Of a stretch of 33,440 nucleotides of DNA, positions 23,796 through 31,337 are shown in pieces (position 1 is the stretch's first letter; each line of letters starts with the position of its first letter). Source of the DNA: an uncultured Prevotellaceae bacterium (GTDB taxonomy: Bacteria > Bacteroidota > Bacteroidia > Bacteroidales > Bacteroidaceae); the NCBI GenBank assembly GCA_902803475.1, contig CADCPZ010000031.1:1-33440 (forward strand), written 5' to 3'. A model generated the notes under the pieces. The model worked only from the letters and a program-made list of their open reading frames with translations, had not been told where the DNA came from and searched no databases. Made by a program: the position numbers and the translations under genes.

Positions 23796-24617
23796 TCACT
23801 CTTGATTCGCCTTGATGTTTCTAATTTCTTCTTCGGACACAACACTCATTGCCATTGTTTCTTTGTCTATTCGGATATATCCATACTGCTGCTCTGTTTC
23901 AAATCGCAGCCCTCTCAAGGCTTTTTTGCTAATAGGAACATACCATGATACATCTGTTTCTAAACTAATGGTATATTTTTCCAACGTACTTGTGCCCAAG
24001 GCGTTAATATACTTTACATTCTCATCCATTGGATTGCACGAAGATATACGAAAATGGCATTCTTCGTCCTTCAATAATGGCAGACGAACTTCGCAATTTG
24101 GTAGAATGAACCACATCAAACCTCTATCCATATCGGTTATGAGCATTTCCTTATTGGAATTGTTTCTCACAACAAGATCAAGCAAAAGTGTTTTCAGGTC
24201 TTCTGCTTGGGTTCTGGCATCAGCCGATGCTGCAAGTGAAGCATTTGTGTTTTCTCTTGCATTCACATAGTTCTGCATAGCCCAACCTTTGTTATATCCT
24301 CTGTTCATCTGGCTTTGAGCCATACCCTCTGAAGCGGAAGAAAAAGCTGCGGCAACCATAGCCCAGCCTGCGGCACTTTTTGCCCTTTTTATGTCACGCA
24401 CCAAGTCTTGCGAAACAACCTGTTGCGCTAATGTGCAAGTGATTAGCCCATCCTTAGAAGACATAACAAGAGAATGAGCCATATTAGTCAAGGAATCCAC
24501 TTCTCCGTTCTCTATCAATATAAGACGGTTGTCATAAGTCGGTATATATGTAGTCTTTGCCTGATTGAACGTGACAAAGACAGAAATCAACAAAGATAAA
24601 ACTATTATTCTCTTCAT
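23796..24617 (-). CDS. Exported protein of unknown function, 273 residues
   Basis: The N-terminus MKRIIVLSLLISVFVTFNQA is a signal peptide. An alanine-rich helical middle (about 78-135: KSAAGWAMVAAAFSSASEGMAQS) is followed by a beta-rich C-terminal half with DRGLMWFILPNCEVRLPL and SWYVPISKKALRGLRF. No cysteine sits at the signal end, so it is not a lipoprotein. I do not recognise the family. It lies 82 bp downstream of the secreted protein at 24700-25266, probably co-transcribed. The 158 bp to the DUF2442 gene (convergent) hold no clear terminator. Confidence 0.7.
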   Translation of the reverse strand: MKRIIVLSLLISVFVTFNQAKTTYIPTYDNRLILIENGEVDSLTNMAHSLVMSSKDGLITCTLAQQVVSQDLVRDIKRAKSAAGWAMVAAAFSSASEGMAQSQMNRGYNKGWAMQNYVNARENTNASLAASADARTQAEDLKTLLLDLVVRNNSNKEMLITDMDRGLMWFILPNCEVRLPLLKDEECHFRISSCNPMDENVKYINALGTSTLEKYTISLETDVSWYVPISKKALRGLRFETEQQYGYIRIDKETMAMSVVSEEEIRNIKANQE

Positions 24618-24699
24618 ATATTTTTGAGCTATTTTATTTGTTAACTATGTATATCACTCACCTTCCCCTAACATACGAAAATACTTAAAAAAAGATGAA

Positions 24700-25266
24700 T
24701 TACAAGTCATCCATGTTCCTATTATCGTTATTAACTGTGTTAAGAGTATCGTAATAATCTATATGAATATCATAATTCGGATAATCTCTCGTACGATAAA
24801 CATCAATTCTTCCTAGATATTTATAATATGTATTTTCATTCTCATTAGGTACTAAAAGGGTTAGGGCTTCATGATTATCCTTTGTTCCAGTTTCAATATC
24901 TGCAGTATCGTATTTTTGTTTTAGCATACCTACAAAATAATAATAACTATTATCCGCAATATCTTCATCTGTAGAATGAACAACAGCCTTTGCTCTATAA
25001 ACTACTTTCGTCTTCTCATTATAATAGACATAAATAAAAGCTTTTTTCCCAGAGAATGTACCTCGAAATGCCCTGGTTCCAACACTCAACACTTTACTAC
25101 CTTGAGTATCATAGTTAACACCTTTCGCTTGCAGCTTAGCTTGGAACTGTGTTATGGTTCCATCCAAGGGTATTCCCATAAATTTCAGATGTTCTTGCCC
25201 TTGAGCAACAGATAAGATCGGAAATGCAAATAAGCACGTCAATAACAATAACATTATCTTTTTCAT
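24700..25266 (-). CDS. Small secreted protein of a Bacteroidales family
   Basis: A 188-residue protein with a signal peptide (MKKIMLLLLTCLFAFPILSVAQG). The mature start, HLKFMGIPLDGTITQFQAKLQAKG, is a phrase I associate with many small Bacteroidales exported proteins of unknown role. The C-terminus is rich in Tyr, Asp and Asn (DYYDTLNTVNNDNRNMDDL). Its promoter belongs to the repeated promoter cassette, and its leader is almost the same as that of the lipoprotein at 25991-26446. Confidence 0.8.
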   Translation of the reverse strand: MKKIMLLLLTCLFAFPILSVAQGQEHLKFMGIPLDGTITQFQAKLQAKGVNYDTQGSKVLSVGTRAFRGTFSGKKAFIYVYYNEKTKVVYRAKAVVHSTDEDIADNSYYYFVGMLKQKYDTADIETGTKDNHEALTLLVPNENENTYYKYLGRIDVYRTRDYPNYDIHIDYYDTLNTVNNDNRNMDDL

Positions 25267-25308
25267 AATCCTCTGTTTTTAGGTTGTTAGTTATTACTGC
25301 CGACAAAG
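25257..25308 (-). repeat. Duplicated leader, copy 1
   Basis: About 52 bp covering the first codons, the 5' leader and the end of the promoter are nearly identical to 26437-26488. The shared core on the minus strand is CTAACAACCTAAAAACAGAG then GATTATGAAAAAG. It implies duplication of a promoter-leader-signal-start unit. Confidence 0.8.
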
Positions 25309-25368
25309 TTAGTGCAAAATTTTGATTAAGCGAAGAGAATACAAAATAAATTTGAATGATTGAGCGGA
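25304..25368 (-). repeat. Promoter-bearing dispersed repeat, copy 3
   Basis: TAACTTTG -7 box (25304-25311) and TTCG at 25331-25334, with the body GTGCAAAATTTTGATTAAGC then GAAGAGAATACAAAAT, as in the copies at 4891 and 5160. It lies directly upstream of the secreted protein gene at 25266. Confidence 0.7.
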
Positions 25369-25468
25369 ATAATACCAGGTTATTGGTTTTTGGCATTATT
25401 TGAGTGTGGAAATGGTGTTAAACGTTAGCAAGTCCTAGTGATTTACCTTTCAAATTACCTGACATTTT

Positions 25469-25693
25469 TTAAGCATGTTGCCAATCTGAACAACAATCAC
25501 TTGCAGAACCTACTTCTGGATGAAGATCACAAGATGTATAAAAAGACTTACGTTCTTTATTCCAGAAACAACTTCCGCAGCACATCCTATTACGAAATTC
25601 AGGAGCTACAGAATTATTATCATTATAACTATCAGAACTTATACTACTATGGGAATTATTTTCATTGGACACTCTGTCCTGACGAGCACGCAT
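25469..25693 (-). CDS. Small cysteine-rich protein, 74 residues
   Basis: Starts five bases after the stop of the small membrane protein gene on the same strand, which favours this frame over the overlapping plus-strand one. The C-terminal half has M-C-C-G-S-C-F-W, then C-D-L-H-P and D-C-C-S-D-W, a pattern of paired Cys plus His that suggests a metal site. The first 30 residues are polar and low-complexity. Family not recognised. Confidence 0.5.
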   Translation of the reverse strand: MRARQDRVSNENNSHSSISSDSYNDNNSVAPEFRNRMCCGSCFWNKERKSFYTSCDLHPEVGSASDCCSDWQHA

Positions 25694-25698
25694 TTCAC

Positions 25699-25959
25699 TT
25701 ATGAATGAGGGTTAGTAAATAATTGCTTTATTTTAGGATACATTCCCCATATACCTGCGATAATACTCAAAGTCCAAGCCATTCCTGAACTCATTCCATT
25801 CATTTCGCCAATAAACGTAAGAAAGCGTACCACTAAGAACGGTAAGAGTCCATGTAATAGTATTTCAAAAATAAAGGAAAAAATCATTTTAGCAATAGCA
25901 AATATAAATACCAATGCTATCAATGCTATGATTGCTGTAAGAAAAATCTCCCAAGTCAT
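25699..25959 (-). CDS. Small membrane protein, 86 residues
   Basis: Hydrophobic nearly throughout, with likely membrane segments at about 4-33, 35-50 and 58-72, and a short basic tail (PKIKQLFTNPHS). It lies 31 bp after the lipoprotein gene and just before the Cys-rich gene on the same strand. No family recognised. Confidence 0.65.
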   Translation of the reverse strand: MTWEIFLTAIIALIALVFIFAIAKMIFSFIFEILLHGLLPFLVVRFLTFIGEMNGMSSGMAWTLSIIAGIWGMYPKIKQLFTNPHS

Positions 25960-25990
25960 ATCATCAAATTATTGAAATAGGGCTACAACA

Positions 25991-26446
25991 TTATTTCCTA
26001 AAATAAACATAGACTGTTATAACACCGAATGTGGAGTCTATTGTAGAGACTCTTGCGTATAATAATTTTTGATTGCTATCAAAATAAAGGTCCATAGATT
26101 CATCTCCGTCTGAAACAGTTACAGAATTACCATTAACCATATAAGTATTTGATTCTGTTACCCATGAACTTATACCAGATGTGTTTTCCTTCCAATAAGA
26201 AACACTCATTTTGCCATCATTTTTAAAAGACATTTCATAATATAATTGAGAATAAGCACCAGTTTTATCAATAGCACCTTCAACACTGTTCTGACCAACT
26301 GTTGATGAGAACTTGAAGCTGTGCCAATTCCCAACGATATAACTGTTTAAAGAAACTGGAGTATCTTCATCATCACCACAAGCTGTAACAAATGATACCA
26401 ATACTATTATAAGCATTAATGAACTCCAAAATTTCATCTTTTTCAT
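25991..26446 (-). CDS. Lipocalin-like lipoprotein
   Basis: A 151-residue protein with signal sequence MKKMKFWSSLMLIIVLVSFV and lipobox TAC (Cys23), followed by the acidic GDDED tag usual for surface-exposed Bacteroidetes lipoproteins. The body looks like the short lipocalin-like domain of this phylum: VGNWHSFKF, then several antiparallel strands (MSFKNDGKMSVSYW, NTYMVNGNSVTVSDG, SMDLYFDSNQKLLYARV). Probably the first gene of a three-gene group with the two small genes downstream. Confidence 0.8.
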   Translation of the reverse strand: MKKMKFWSSLMLIIVLVSFVTACGDDEDTPVSLNSYIVGNWHSFKFSSTVGQNSVEGAIDKTGAYSQLYYEMSFKNDGKMSVSYWKENTSGISSWVTESNTYMVNGNSVTVSDGDESMDLYFDSNQKLLYARVSTIDSTFGVITVYVYFRK

Positions 26447-26488
26447 AATCCTCTGTTTTTAGGTTGTTAGTTTTTACAGCCGACAAAG
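26437..26488 (-). repeat. Duplicated leader, copy 2
   Basis: Near-identical to 25257-25308 and placed the same way over the lipoprotein start. The -7 box TATCTTTG is at 26484-26491. The similarity stops just beyond the -7 box, so the upstream promoter cassette seen at 25304-25368 is not shared here. Confidence 0.8.
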
Positions 26489-26537
26489 ATACGACAAAAA
26501 AATGAAATTCTTAATAAATCCGGTAAAAACTTAAAGA

Positions 26538-27068
26538 ATGCCGGAATATTTTGACAATCGCAAAGGCCGGAATACCTTTGTCGAAAAAATGAAAGAAAAA
26601 AAGAATTTTAAAAACATTACGCTTCAGATAAAAGAAGAGTGTCTTAGTTTCGGCTATGGTACAATTAAAATGAATAATCCCTTATGGAATGATGTGGACA
26701 GTATCAAGATTGACTATGATGTTATATCACTATTCAAAGATGGAGTAAAGATTCTCACCTTTGACGATATTCACAGCATTAATAGGCAGATACAAATCTA
26801 CGAGATTATCTTCGAATACCAAGATCAACTACGCTACTATCAACTTGATTGGAGCAATTATTTTAAGGCGCTTGCTGTTGAAGATGAGAATGGGAAATTC
26901 ATCTGGCGCATTTTAACATCTGATGAAGCTCGCCACATATGGTATAATGGTCAAGGAGGAGAACTATGCGAACTATATGACGACGGTTCGGAAGGAGTGA
27001 TTGAAGATGAAGAACGACTGAATAGATGTATTAACGAAGGCTGCGATATTGGCATTTCGGTCAATTAA
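26538..27068 (+). CDS. Unknown soluble protein, 176 residues
   Basis: No signal or membrane segment. The N-terminus is basic (KMKEKKNFKNITLQIKEE), the middle is beta-rich (IKIDYDVISLFKDGVKILTF, IIFEYQDQLRYYQLDWSNYF) and the C-terminus is acidic (ELYDDGSEGVIEDEERLN). I do not recognise the family. It diverges from the lipoprotein gene with 91 bp between starts. A small acidic protein follows 72 bp downstream but with its own promoter. Confidence 0.65.
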   Translation: MPEYFDNRKGRNTFVEKMKEKKNFKNITLQIKEECLSFGYGTIKMNNPLWNDVDSIKIDYDVISLFKDGVKILTFDDIHSINRQIQIYEIIFEYQDQLRYYQLDWSNYFKALAVEDENGKFIWRILTSDEARHIWYNGQGGELCELYDDGSEGVIEDEERLNRCINEGCDIGISVN

Positions 27069-27096
27069 TCCTGGATTATCCTGGAAAAAGTTAAAG

Positions 27097-27130
27097 TATT
27101 CGGATTTCCGAATATCATACATTAATTTTG
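27097..27130 (+). promoter_or_regulatory. Promoter with an overlapping palindromic operator candidate
   Basis: TAATTTTG at 27123-27130 is a -7 box ten bases before the ATG at 27141. Where the -33 element should be, there is a perfect inverted repeat TATTCGG-ATTT-CCGAATA (27097-27114). A repressor or activator bound there would control the small gene. Confidence 0.55.
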
Positions 27131-27140
27131 TCGCAAAAAA

Positions 27141-27359
27141 ATGGAAAAAGAACAGATTCAAGCTATTTTGGACAATGACTCAGAGGAGTTTCTTGAAAGA
27201 TTCTACGAAACTTTTCTCTATGAGATTAACTCTGACGATGAGCCTTATCACAAAAAGGCTTATCATCTATTATTAGCCTCCCTTAAAAATAATGAGCCCG
27301 ATGATTTCTTTATCTCTCTTTGTGGCTGGAGTCTGGAAACAATCATTGGAAAAATATGA
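27141..27359 (+). CDS. Small acidic protein, 72 residues
   Basis: Mostly helical and acidic: MEKEQIQAILDNDSEEFLER, YEINSDDEPYHKKAYHLLLA, then NNEPDDFFISLCGWSLETI. No signal. Start set by the -7 box at 27123-27130, giving a very short leader. Size, charge and placement next to another unknown cytoplasmic gene would fit an immunity or antitoxin-like role, but nothing in the sequence proves it. Confidence 0.65.
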   Translation: MEKEQIQAILDNDSEEFLERFYETFLYEINSDDEPYHKKAYHLLLASLKNNEPDDFFISLCGWSLETIIGKI

Positions 27360-27413
27360 TTATCAGTCCCTCTAATCTCATTGAGTAATCACTTCTCTGA
27401 CTTCATACTAATT

Positions 27414-27447
27414 AAAAAAGCCGCATTATCTTCCCAGACAATGCGGC
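27414..27447 (-). terminator. Intrinsic terminator of the restriction-modification operon
   Basis: On the minus strand GCCGCATT, a 12-nt loop, AATGCGGC, then TTTTTT. The 8-bp stem is perfect (27420-27427 with 27440-27447). It lies about 60 bp after the last gene of the operon. The rest of 27360-27506 holds no gene. Confidence 0.9.
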
Positions 27448-27506
27448 ATCGCGACATATTGGGTGTGTAGTACATACACAACCGCGTTTCTTTTATTCTC
27501 TATATA

Positions 27507-28145
27507 TCATTTCGTTTCTGGTTTAAACACCTCAACTTTCCATCCATTAGATCGGGCGAAAGAAATAATTTCATCCATTTTATTTATTGACCATTGGTTT
27601 GAAACGGCATATCTAATGCCGTCCTTACTTATCAGCATGTCTGATTCGTGGTAATAAAATCTTTTCTGTTTACCTGGCTTAAATGTTGCTAGTGACGAAT
27701 CGTCAATAATTGTATTCTTAAGAAGATTAAGTTCACGATTAAACAGTTGACTTGCTTCTTCAAAAGTAGGGTTGTGATGCTCTTGATATAGCTTGATAAT
27801 CATCCAAACCAATCGCCCCTTTGTAACAGGTTCATTTCCATTAAAAGAGTATAATGTGTGGTCTCTTTTGCAATAAACATCGCTTGTAGAAGTAAAACAC
27901 ACAGGGTTCTTTGGCAAACTCCGTTGTTTTCTTTTCCTCAGATTATCAAGATTGGCGGCATTTGTCTCTTTTGTATTGTCAATTTCACGATATTCCTTTT
28001 TCCTGACTAAAAAAACATAATCATCAAGTATCTTAAGGTCATCAATAGAATATCCTCTAGAAAGAAGCATGAAAGAATATGCTTCCTTCAAGTCATTGGT
28101 TATATTGCTATTATCTAATAAATTGATAATGTCGTCTTTTGCCAT
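27507..28145 (-). CDS. Restriction-modification accessory protein, function unknown
   Basis: A 212-residue cytoplasmic protein, the last gene of the operon, 23 bp after the methyltransferase gene and before the terminator. The N-terminal 60 residues are helical, a basic linker follows (NLRKRKQRSLPKN), and a region with TKGRLVWMIIKLYQEHHNPTF looks like a helix-turn-helix. The C-terminus (KDGIRYAVSNQWSINKMDEI, then SFARSNGWKVEVF) resembles a short motif I recall at the ends of several restriction-associated and nuclease proteins. A DNA-binding or specificity-assisting role is inferred from position. Not a recognised C-protein. Confidence 0.65.
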   Translation of the reverse strand: MAKDDIINLLDNSNITNDLKEAYSFMLLSRGYSIDDLKILDDYVFLVRKKEYREIDNTKETNAANLDNLRKRKQRSLPKNPVCFTSTSDVYCKRDHTLYSFNGNEPVTKGRLVWMIIKLYQEHHNPTFEEASQLFNRELNLLKNTIIDDSSLATFKPGKQKRFYYHESDMLISKDGIRYAVSNQWSINKMDEIISFARSNGWKVEVFKPETK

Positions 28146-28168
28146 AGATTTTAAAGAATATAATATCT

Positions 28169-29899
28169 CTATTTTTTGTCTTTTATTATTCTGCCGAGTA
28201 ATGTATCCTTATACCAATACCTAGTCAGCGAAAGCATTTCATATTCAGGTAAGCTCTCTAAATATTCCAATTCAAACACTAAGCGAGGTTCTTCATCGTT
28301 AGACTTGGGGTGAATCTCTGCTTTGTTGCCGATTCGAGCCACACGAATCAAGTATAAATCTCTCACGCCTTTTTCTTTAATGTATGGCATGAAATAATAT
28401 AGCTTATTGATGGCAACAGTTGAAGGGAATGTTTTCGTCTTGCCTGTATAATATATCTTCGTTGGCTCTTCTTTCAAGAAATATTCTTCGTTGTCTTTCT
28501 TTACGAGACCTATTAGAAGGTGCTTTGCTGGGTCAAGGGTATATTGCTTCTTCGGGCGATTCACCACCAATGGTTTATCCTCATCAGCAAACAATCCTAA
28601 GTCAAGCATCGGCTTTGCATCACGTTCTATGAAGATTGGTTTCGATGATACAGGAGCTTCATCGTATATAAACTGGTAAAGGCTCTTGCCTATTTGTTCT
28701 ACAATTCCACACACAAGCGCATTTCCCATCAGGAAAGCACGTCTGCCGTCAGATACCTCTGGGTGCATCGTGTGGTTGTCTGGGAACATATTCAAACGTT
28801 CCAATTCAATAGGCAACAGACGACGATACCGACCAGACTTCGTTTTCACAACATGCTTGAAACGTGAAGGAGCTGTGCCACCTTCTCCCGTGATGATTGT
28901 ACGTGAAGGTTGGTCAAGATAATCAGGGAAAGCCATTCCACCCTCAGAGAACATATACTTGTAACCCTCTTTAGAAACTCGTTCAATCTTCTTTGCACCC
29001 TTTTCATATTCCCATCTAGGCAAATCATTCTCCGAGATGAAGAATTCTTCTGGTACAAAATTCTCATCTACGAGATTACCTCCCAGCGTTTGTCTTGGGC
29101 CATCGAAAACGGGGTCTGCATCTACAGAATAAACATGTCGGTCTTTCATGATTCCTGCATTACCAAAGGGGCTGATTTTCTTACCTTTATTGAAATTATC
29201 AGAAACTTCTTTGATAGTACCTTCGATGTCAAACGCAGAAACAGTTCCCTCCTTTGGCCTAAATTCGAAAGCCTTAGCCATTACGCCATCAAACTCTACC
29301 CAATCCTCCATTGCTTCAATCTTTTGAGCAACATCGGAATCCTTCTGATAGCCCACAATATATGTCCTTCTTCTGCGCTGGGGCATTCCATAGTCGGCTG
29401 CGTTGATGATACGCCACTCGACAATATATCCCAAGTCTGCTAAAGATGCCAAGATGATTGCGAAATCACGCCCACGCTGAGTTGCTGGAGAATTCAACAG
29501 GCGGTCAACATTCTCAAAAAAGATATATTGAGGGCGCTTATCACCTTTCTCCTGTAGGATGCGATGAATCTGCCACCAAAGCACACCTTTCTTTCCTTCA
29601 ATGCCACCTGAACGACTCAATGACGCAGCTACAGAATAGTCTTGACAGGGGAATCCTCCAACCAACAAATCATGATCTGGTATGTCAGTTGTTGGTACAG
29701 TATTGATGTCTTTATTTGAATGACCTTTTGAGCCAAATCTTGCTCTATATACTAATGACGCATCTTGATGCTGTGTCGATGGTTCCCACTGGTTGTTCCA
29801 GATGGTATCATAAGCATCCGATGCTCCTTCAAGGCCGATGCGAAAACCTCCCACACCTGCAAATAATTCAACTACTTTAATATGATGATTCTTATTCAT
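28169..29899 (-). CDS. DNA (cytosine-5) methyltransferase with extra C-terminal domain
   Basis: A 576-residue enzyme that methylates cytosine C5 at the system's target. Motif I ELFAGVGGFRIG (11-22), motif IV GGFPCQDYSVA with catalytic Cys85, motif VI FFENVDRL (127-134), motif VIII QRRRRTYIVGY, motif IX RRLLPIELERLNMFP and motif X RRAFLMGNALV are all present. The last 140 or so residues extend beyond motif X (HLLIGLVKKDNEEYFLKEEP, FPSTVAINKLYYFMPYIKEK, then GVRDLYLIRVARIG) and look like a separate beta-rich domain. It overlaps the upstream endonuclease gene by 8 nt. A GATC target is inferred from the endonuclease type. Confidence 0.93.
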   Translation of the reverse strand: MNKNHHIKVVELFAGVGGFRIGLEGASDAYDTIWNNQWEPSTQHQDASLVYRARFGSKGHSNKDINTVPTTDIPDHDLLVGGFPCQDYSVAASLSRSGGIEGKKGVLWWQIHRILQEKGDKRPQYIFFENVDRLLNSPATQRGRDFAIILASLADLGYIVEWRIINAADYGMPQRRRRTYIVGYQKDSDVAQKIEAMEDWVEFDGVMAKAFEFRPKEGTVSAFDIEGTIKEVSDNFNKGKKISPFGNAGIMKDRHVYSVDADPVFDGPRQTLGGNLVDENFVPEEFFISENDLPRWEYEKGAKKIERVSKEGYKYMFSEGGMAFPDYLDQPSRTIITGEGGTAPSRFKHVVKTKSGRYRRLLPIELERLNMFPDNHTMHPEVSDGRRAFLMGNALVCGIVEQIGKSLYQFIYDEAPVSSKPIFIERDAKPMLDLGLFADEDKPLVVNRPKKQYTLDPAKHLLIGLVKKDNEEYFLKEEPTKIYYTGKTKTFPSTVAINKLYYFMPYIKEKGVRDLYLIRVARIGNKAEIHPKSNDEEPRLVFELEYLESLPEYEMLSLTRYWYKDTLLGRIIKDKK

Positions 29900-31322
29900 T
29901 ATTTCTTATGATGTTTCTTTTATCAATAATTTCTCTTACATAATCGTTGTTAAACCAGTAACAATATTTCTTTGCGCCTTTTCCATCTGGAGTTGGTGCC
30001 AAATCCGTTGCCTTTTGTGCCTTAGGACGAACATGGAATTTTTTCTTGTCTGAAGCCTTCCACCAATACTCTTCTGAAATATGATTCGCTATAATCGTTT
30101 CCTTTATGTGGTTCCAATAATCTTCGGCAAAATCCAAATCACTCTGAGGCATCGTCCAAAAGAACACATCATCCAATACGAAATCTTCCTCTCCTGCTGT
30201 TTGTTCTTTGAAAACCACAAACATAAATCTGCTAGAGTAAAGTTCGTAGAGTCTAGAATCAAACCAGTCTTCGCATCCTGCCACTTCAATGTAGTCAATA
30301 TTTTCGAAGGACATAGCCTCTTTGATGATTCCGTTTGCCTGAACACGAATGGTTTTCATCGTTAGACCAGCTTTGAGAAATTCTTCGGAGCGGTTTACGT
30401 TGAAGCATTTAGCAGAAGCAGCGATAGCGTTTGCCACCATTGCAAACTTATTTTTAGGATTTTTAGAAATATCAATCTTCTTTCGTTTTGCTATTTTCTT
30501 GAATGGCATATTCAAGAAAGGCTTGAAGCGTCCAAGCAAGATTTCATCGAAAGAACACTGACTAAGTGCTCGTGTGCTAACAAGCTCTGATTTTACCCCA
30601 GTTACATTTGAAACGGCATTTTTGCCACTTTGAATAACATGATTCAAAACCGTACGCATGTAAGCCATCTTAAGGCTAAATGCTCTGCGAGGGGCATCAA
30701 TCTCTGCATTAAAAGGTTGTTTCATCAGGCTTTCACCTTTCTGCCCTTTACGACAAGCGCCAAGATACATTGTATCACCTTCGGATAATTCGTGAGCTTT
30801 ACCCTGCTTTATTTTTTCGATAATTATATCATAGTCATGTCGAATTATTAGTAAATCCTTTTGGGGCAACTTCCACAGGACTGAGAAAATAAACTTCAAA
30901 TCAAGATTATCGCAACCAGACTGATGTAAATAGAAGAGCAAAAGCATCAACTGACATTTCAAATAAAAATGAGAATGCTCAAAGTCTTCCTTCACTACAT
31001 CACAGTAGTTAATCATGTTGCAGACAAGACGTTCTTTGATAAGGTAATCATCCTGTTTATTCTTCTTTAACGGGGTGCATTTCAACTCCATTCCCGCCTC
31101 TGAAAAGTCTGATGAAGGGTTACTATTTGTCTCCAGAAAAAAGTAAATATTCTCTACCATTTGTCCAAGCCCCCCTTTACCCTTTTTGGGTTCATATCCT
31201 TCCCAGACAAATTCACGTAAGGTCTTTTCAAGCAATCCTTTACTATAATCAAATATGCTTGATGCGCTAGCCTTATCGTATGGCAACTTCTCTGGAATAA
31301 ATATTTTTGGTTTCGATTCCAT
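29892..31322 (-). CDS. Sau3AI/MutH-like type II restriction endonuclease
   Basis: A 476-residue protein with two MutH-like halves, as in Sau3AI. The N-terminal half has GQMVENIYFF (54-63) and the catalytic pattern D-F-S-E-A-G-M-E-L-K (Asp72, Glu79, Lys81) followed by CTPL, matching D...ExK of MutH. The C-terminal half (about 320-475) has IEVAGCEDWFDSRLYELYSS then RFMFVVFKEQ, the usual second MutH-like domain without the catalytic set. Sau3AI cuts GATC unless the C is methylated, which fits the C5 methyltransferase next door. It starts 15 bp after the HNH gene and ends inside the methyltransferase start (ATGAATAA overlap). Confidence 0.85.
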   Translation of the reverse strand: MESKPKIFIPEKLPYDKASASSIFDYSKGLLEKTLREFVWEGYEPKKGKGGLGQMVENIYFFLETNSNPSSDFSEAGMELKCTPLKKNKQDDYLIKERLVCNMINYCDVVKEDFEHSHFYLKCQLMLLLFYLHQSGCDNLDLKFIFSVLWKLPQKDLLIIRHDYDIIIEKIKQGKAHELSEGDTMYLGACRKGQKGESLMKQPFNAEIDAPRRAFSLKMAYMRTVLNHVIQSGKNAVSNVTGVKSELVSTRALSQCSFDEILLGRFKPFLNMPFKKIAKRKKIDISKNPKNKFAMVANAIAASAKCFNVNRSEEFLKAGLTMKTIRVQANGIIKEAMSFENIDYIEVAGCEDWFDSRLYELYSSRFMFVVFKEQTAGEEDFVLDDVFFWTMPQSDLDFAEDYWNHIKETIIANHISEEYWWKASDKKKFHVRPKAQKATDLAPTPDGKGAKKYCYWFNNDYVREIIDKRNIIRNNE

Positions 31323-31337
31323 ATTATCAGATTCTAA

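Noticed and set aside
25438-25704. Plus-strand frame rich in Tyr and Asn
   Set aside because: Low-complexity translation without a promoter; the minus-strand Cys-rich frame fits the neighbouring gene spacing better.
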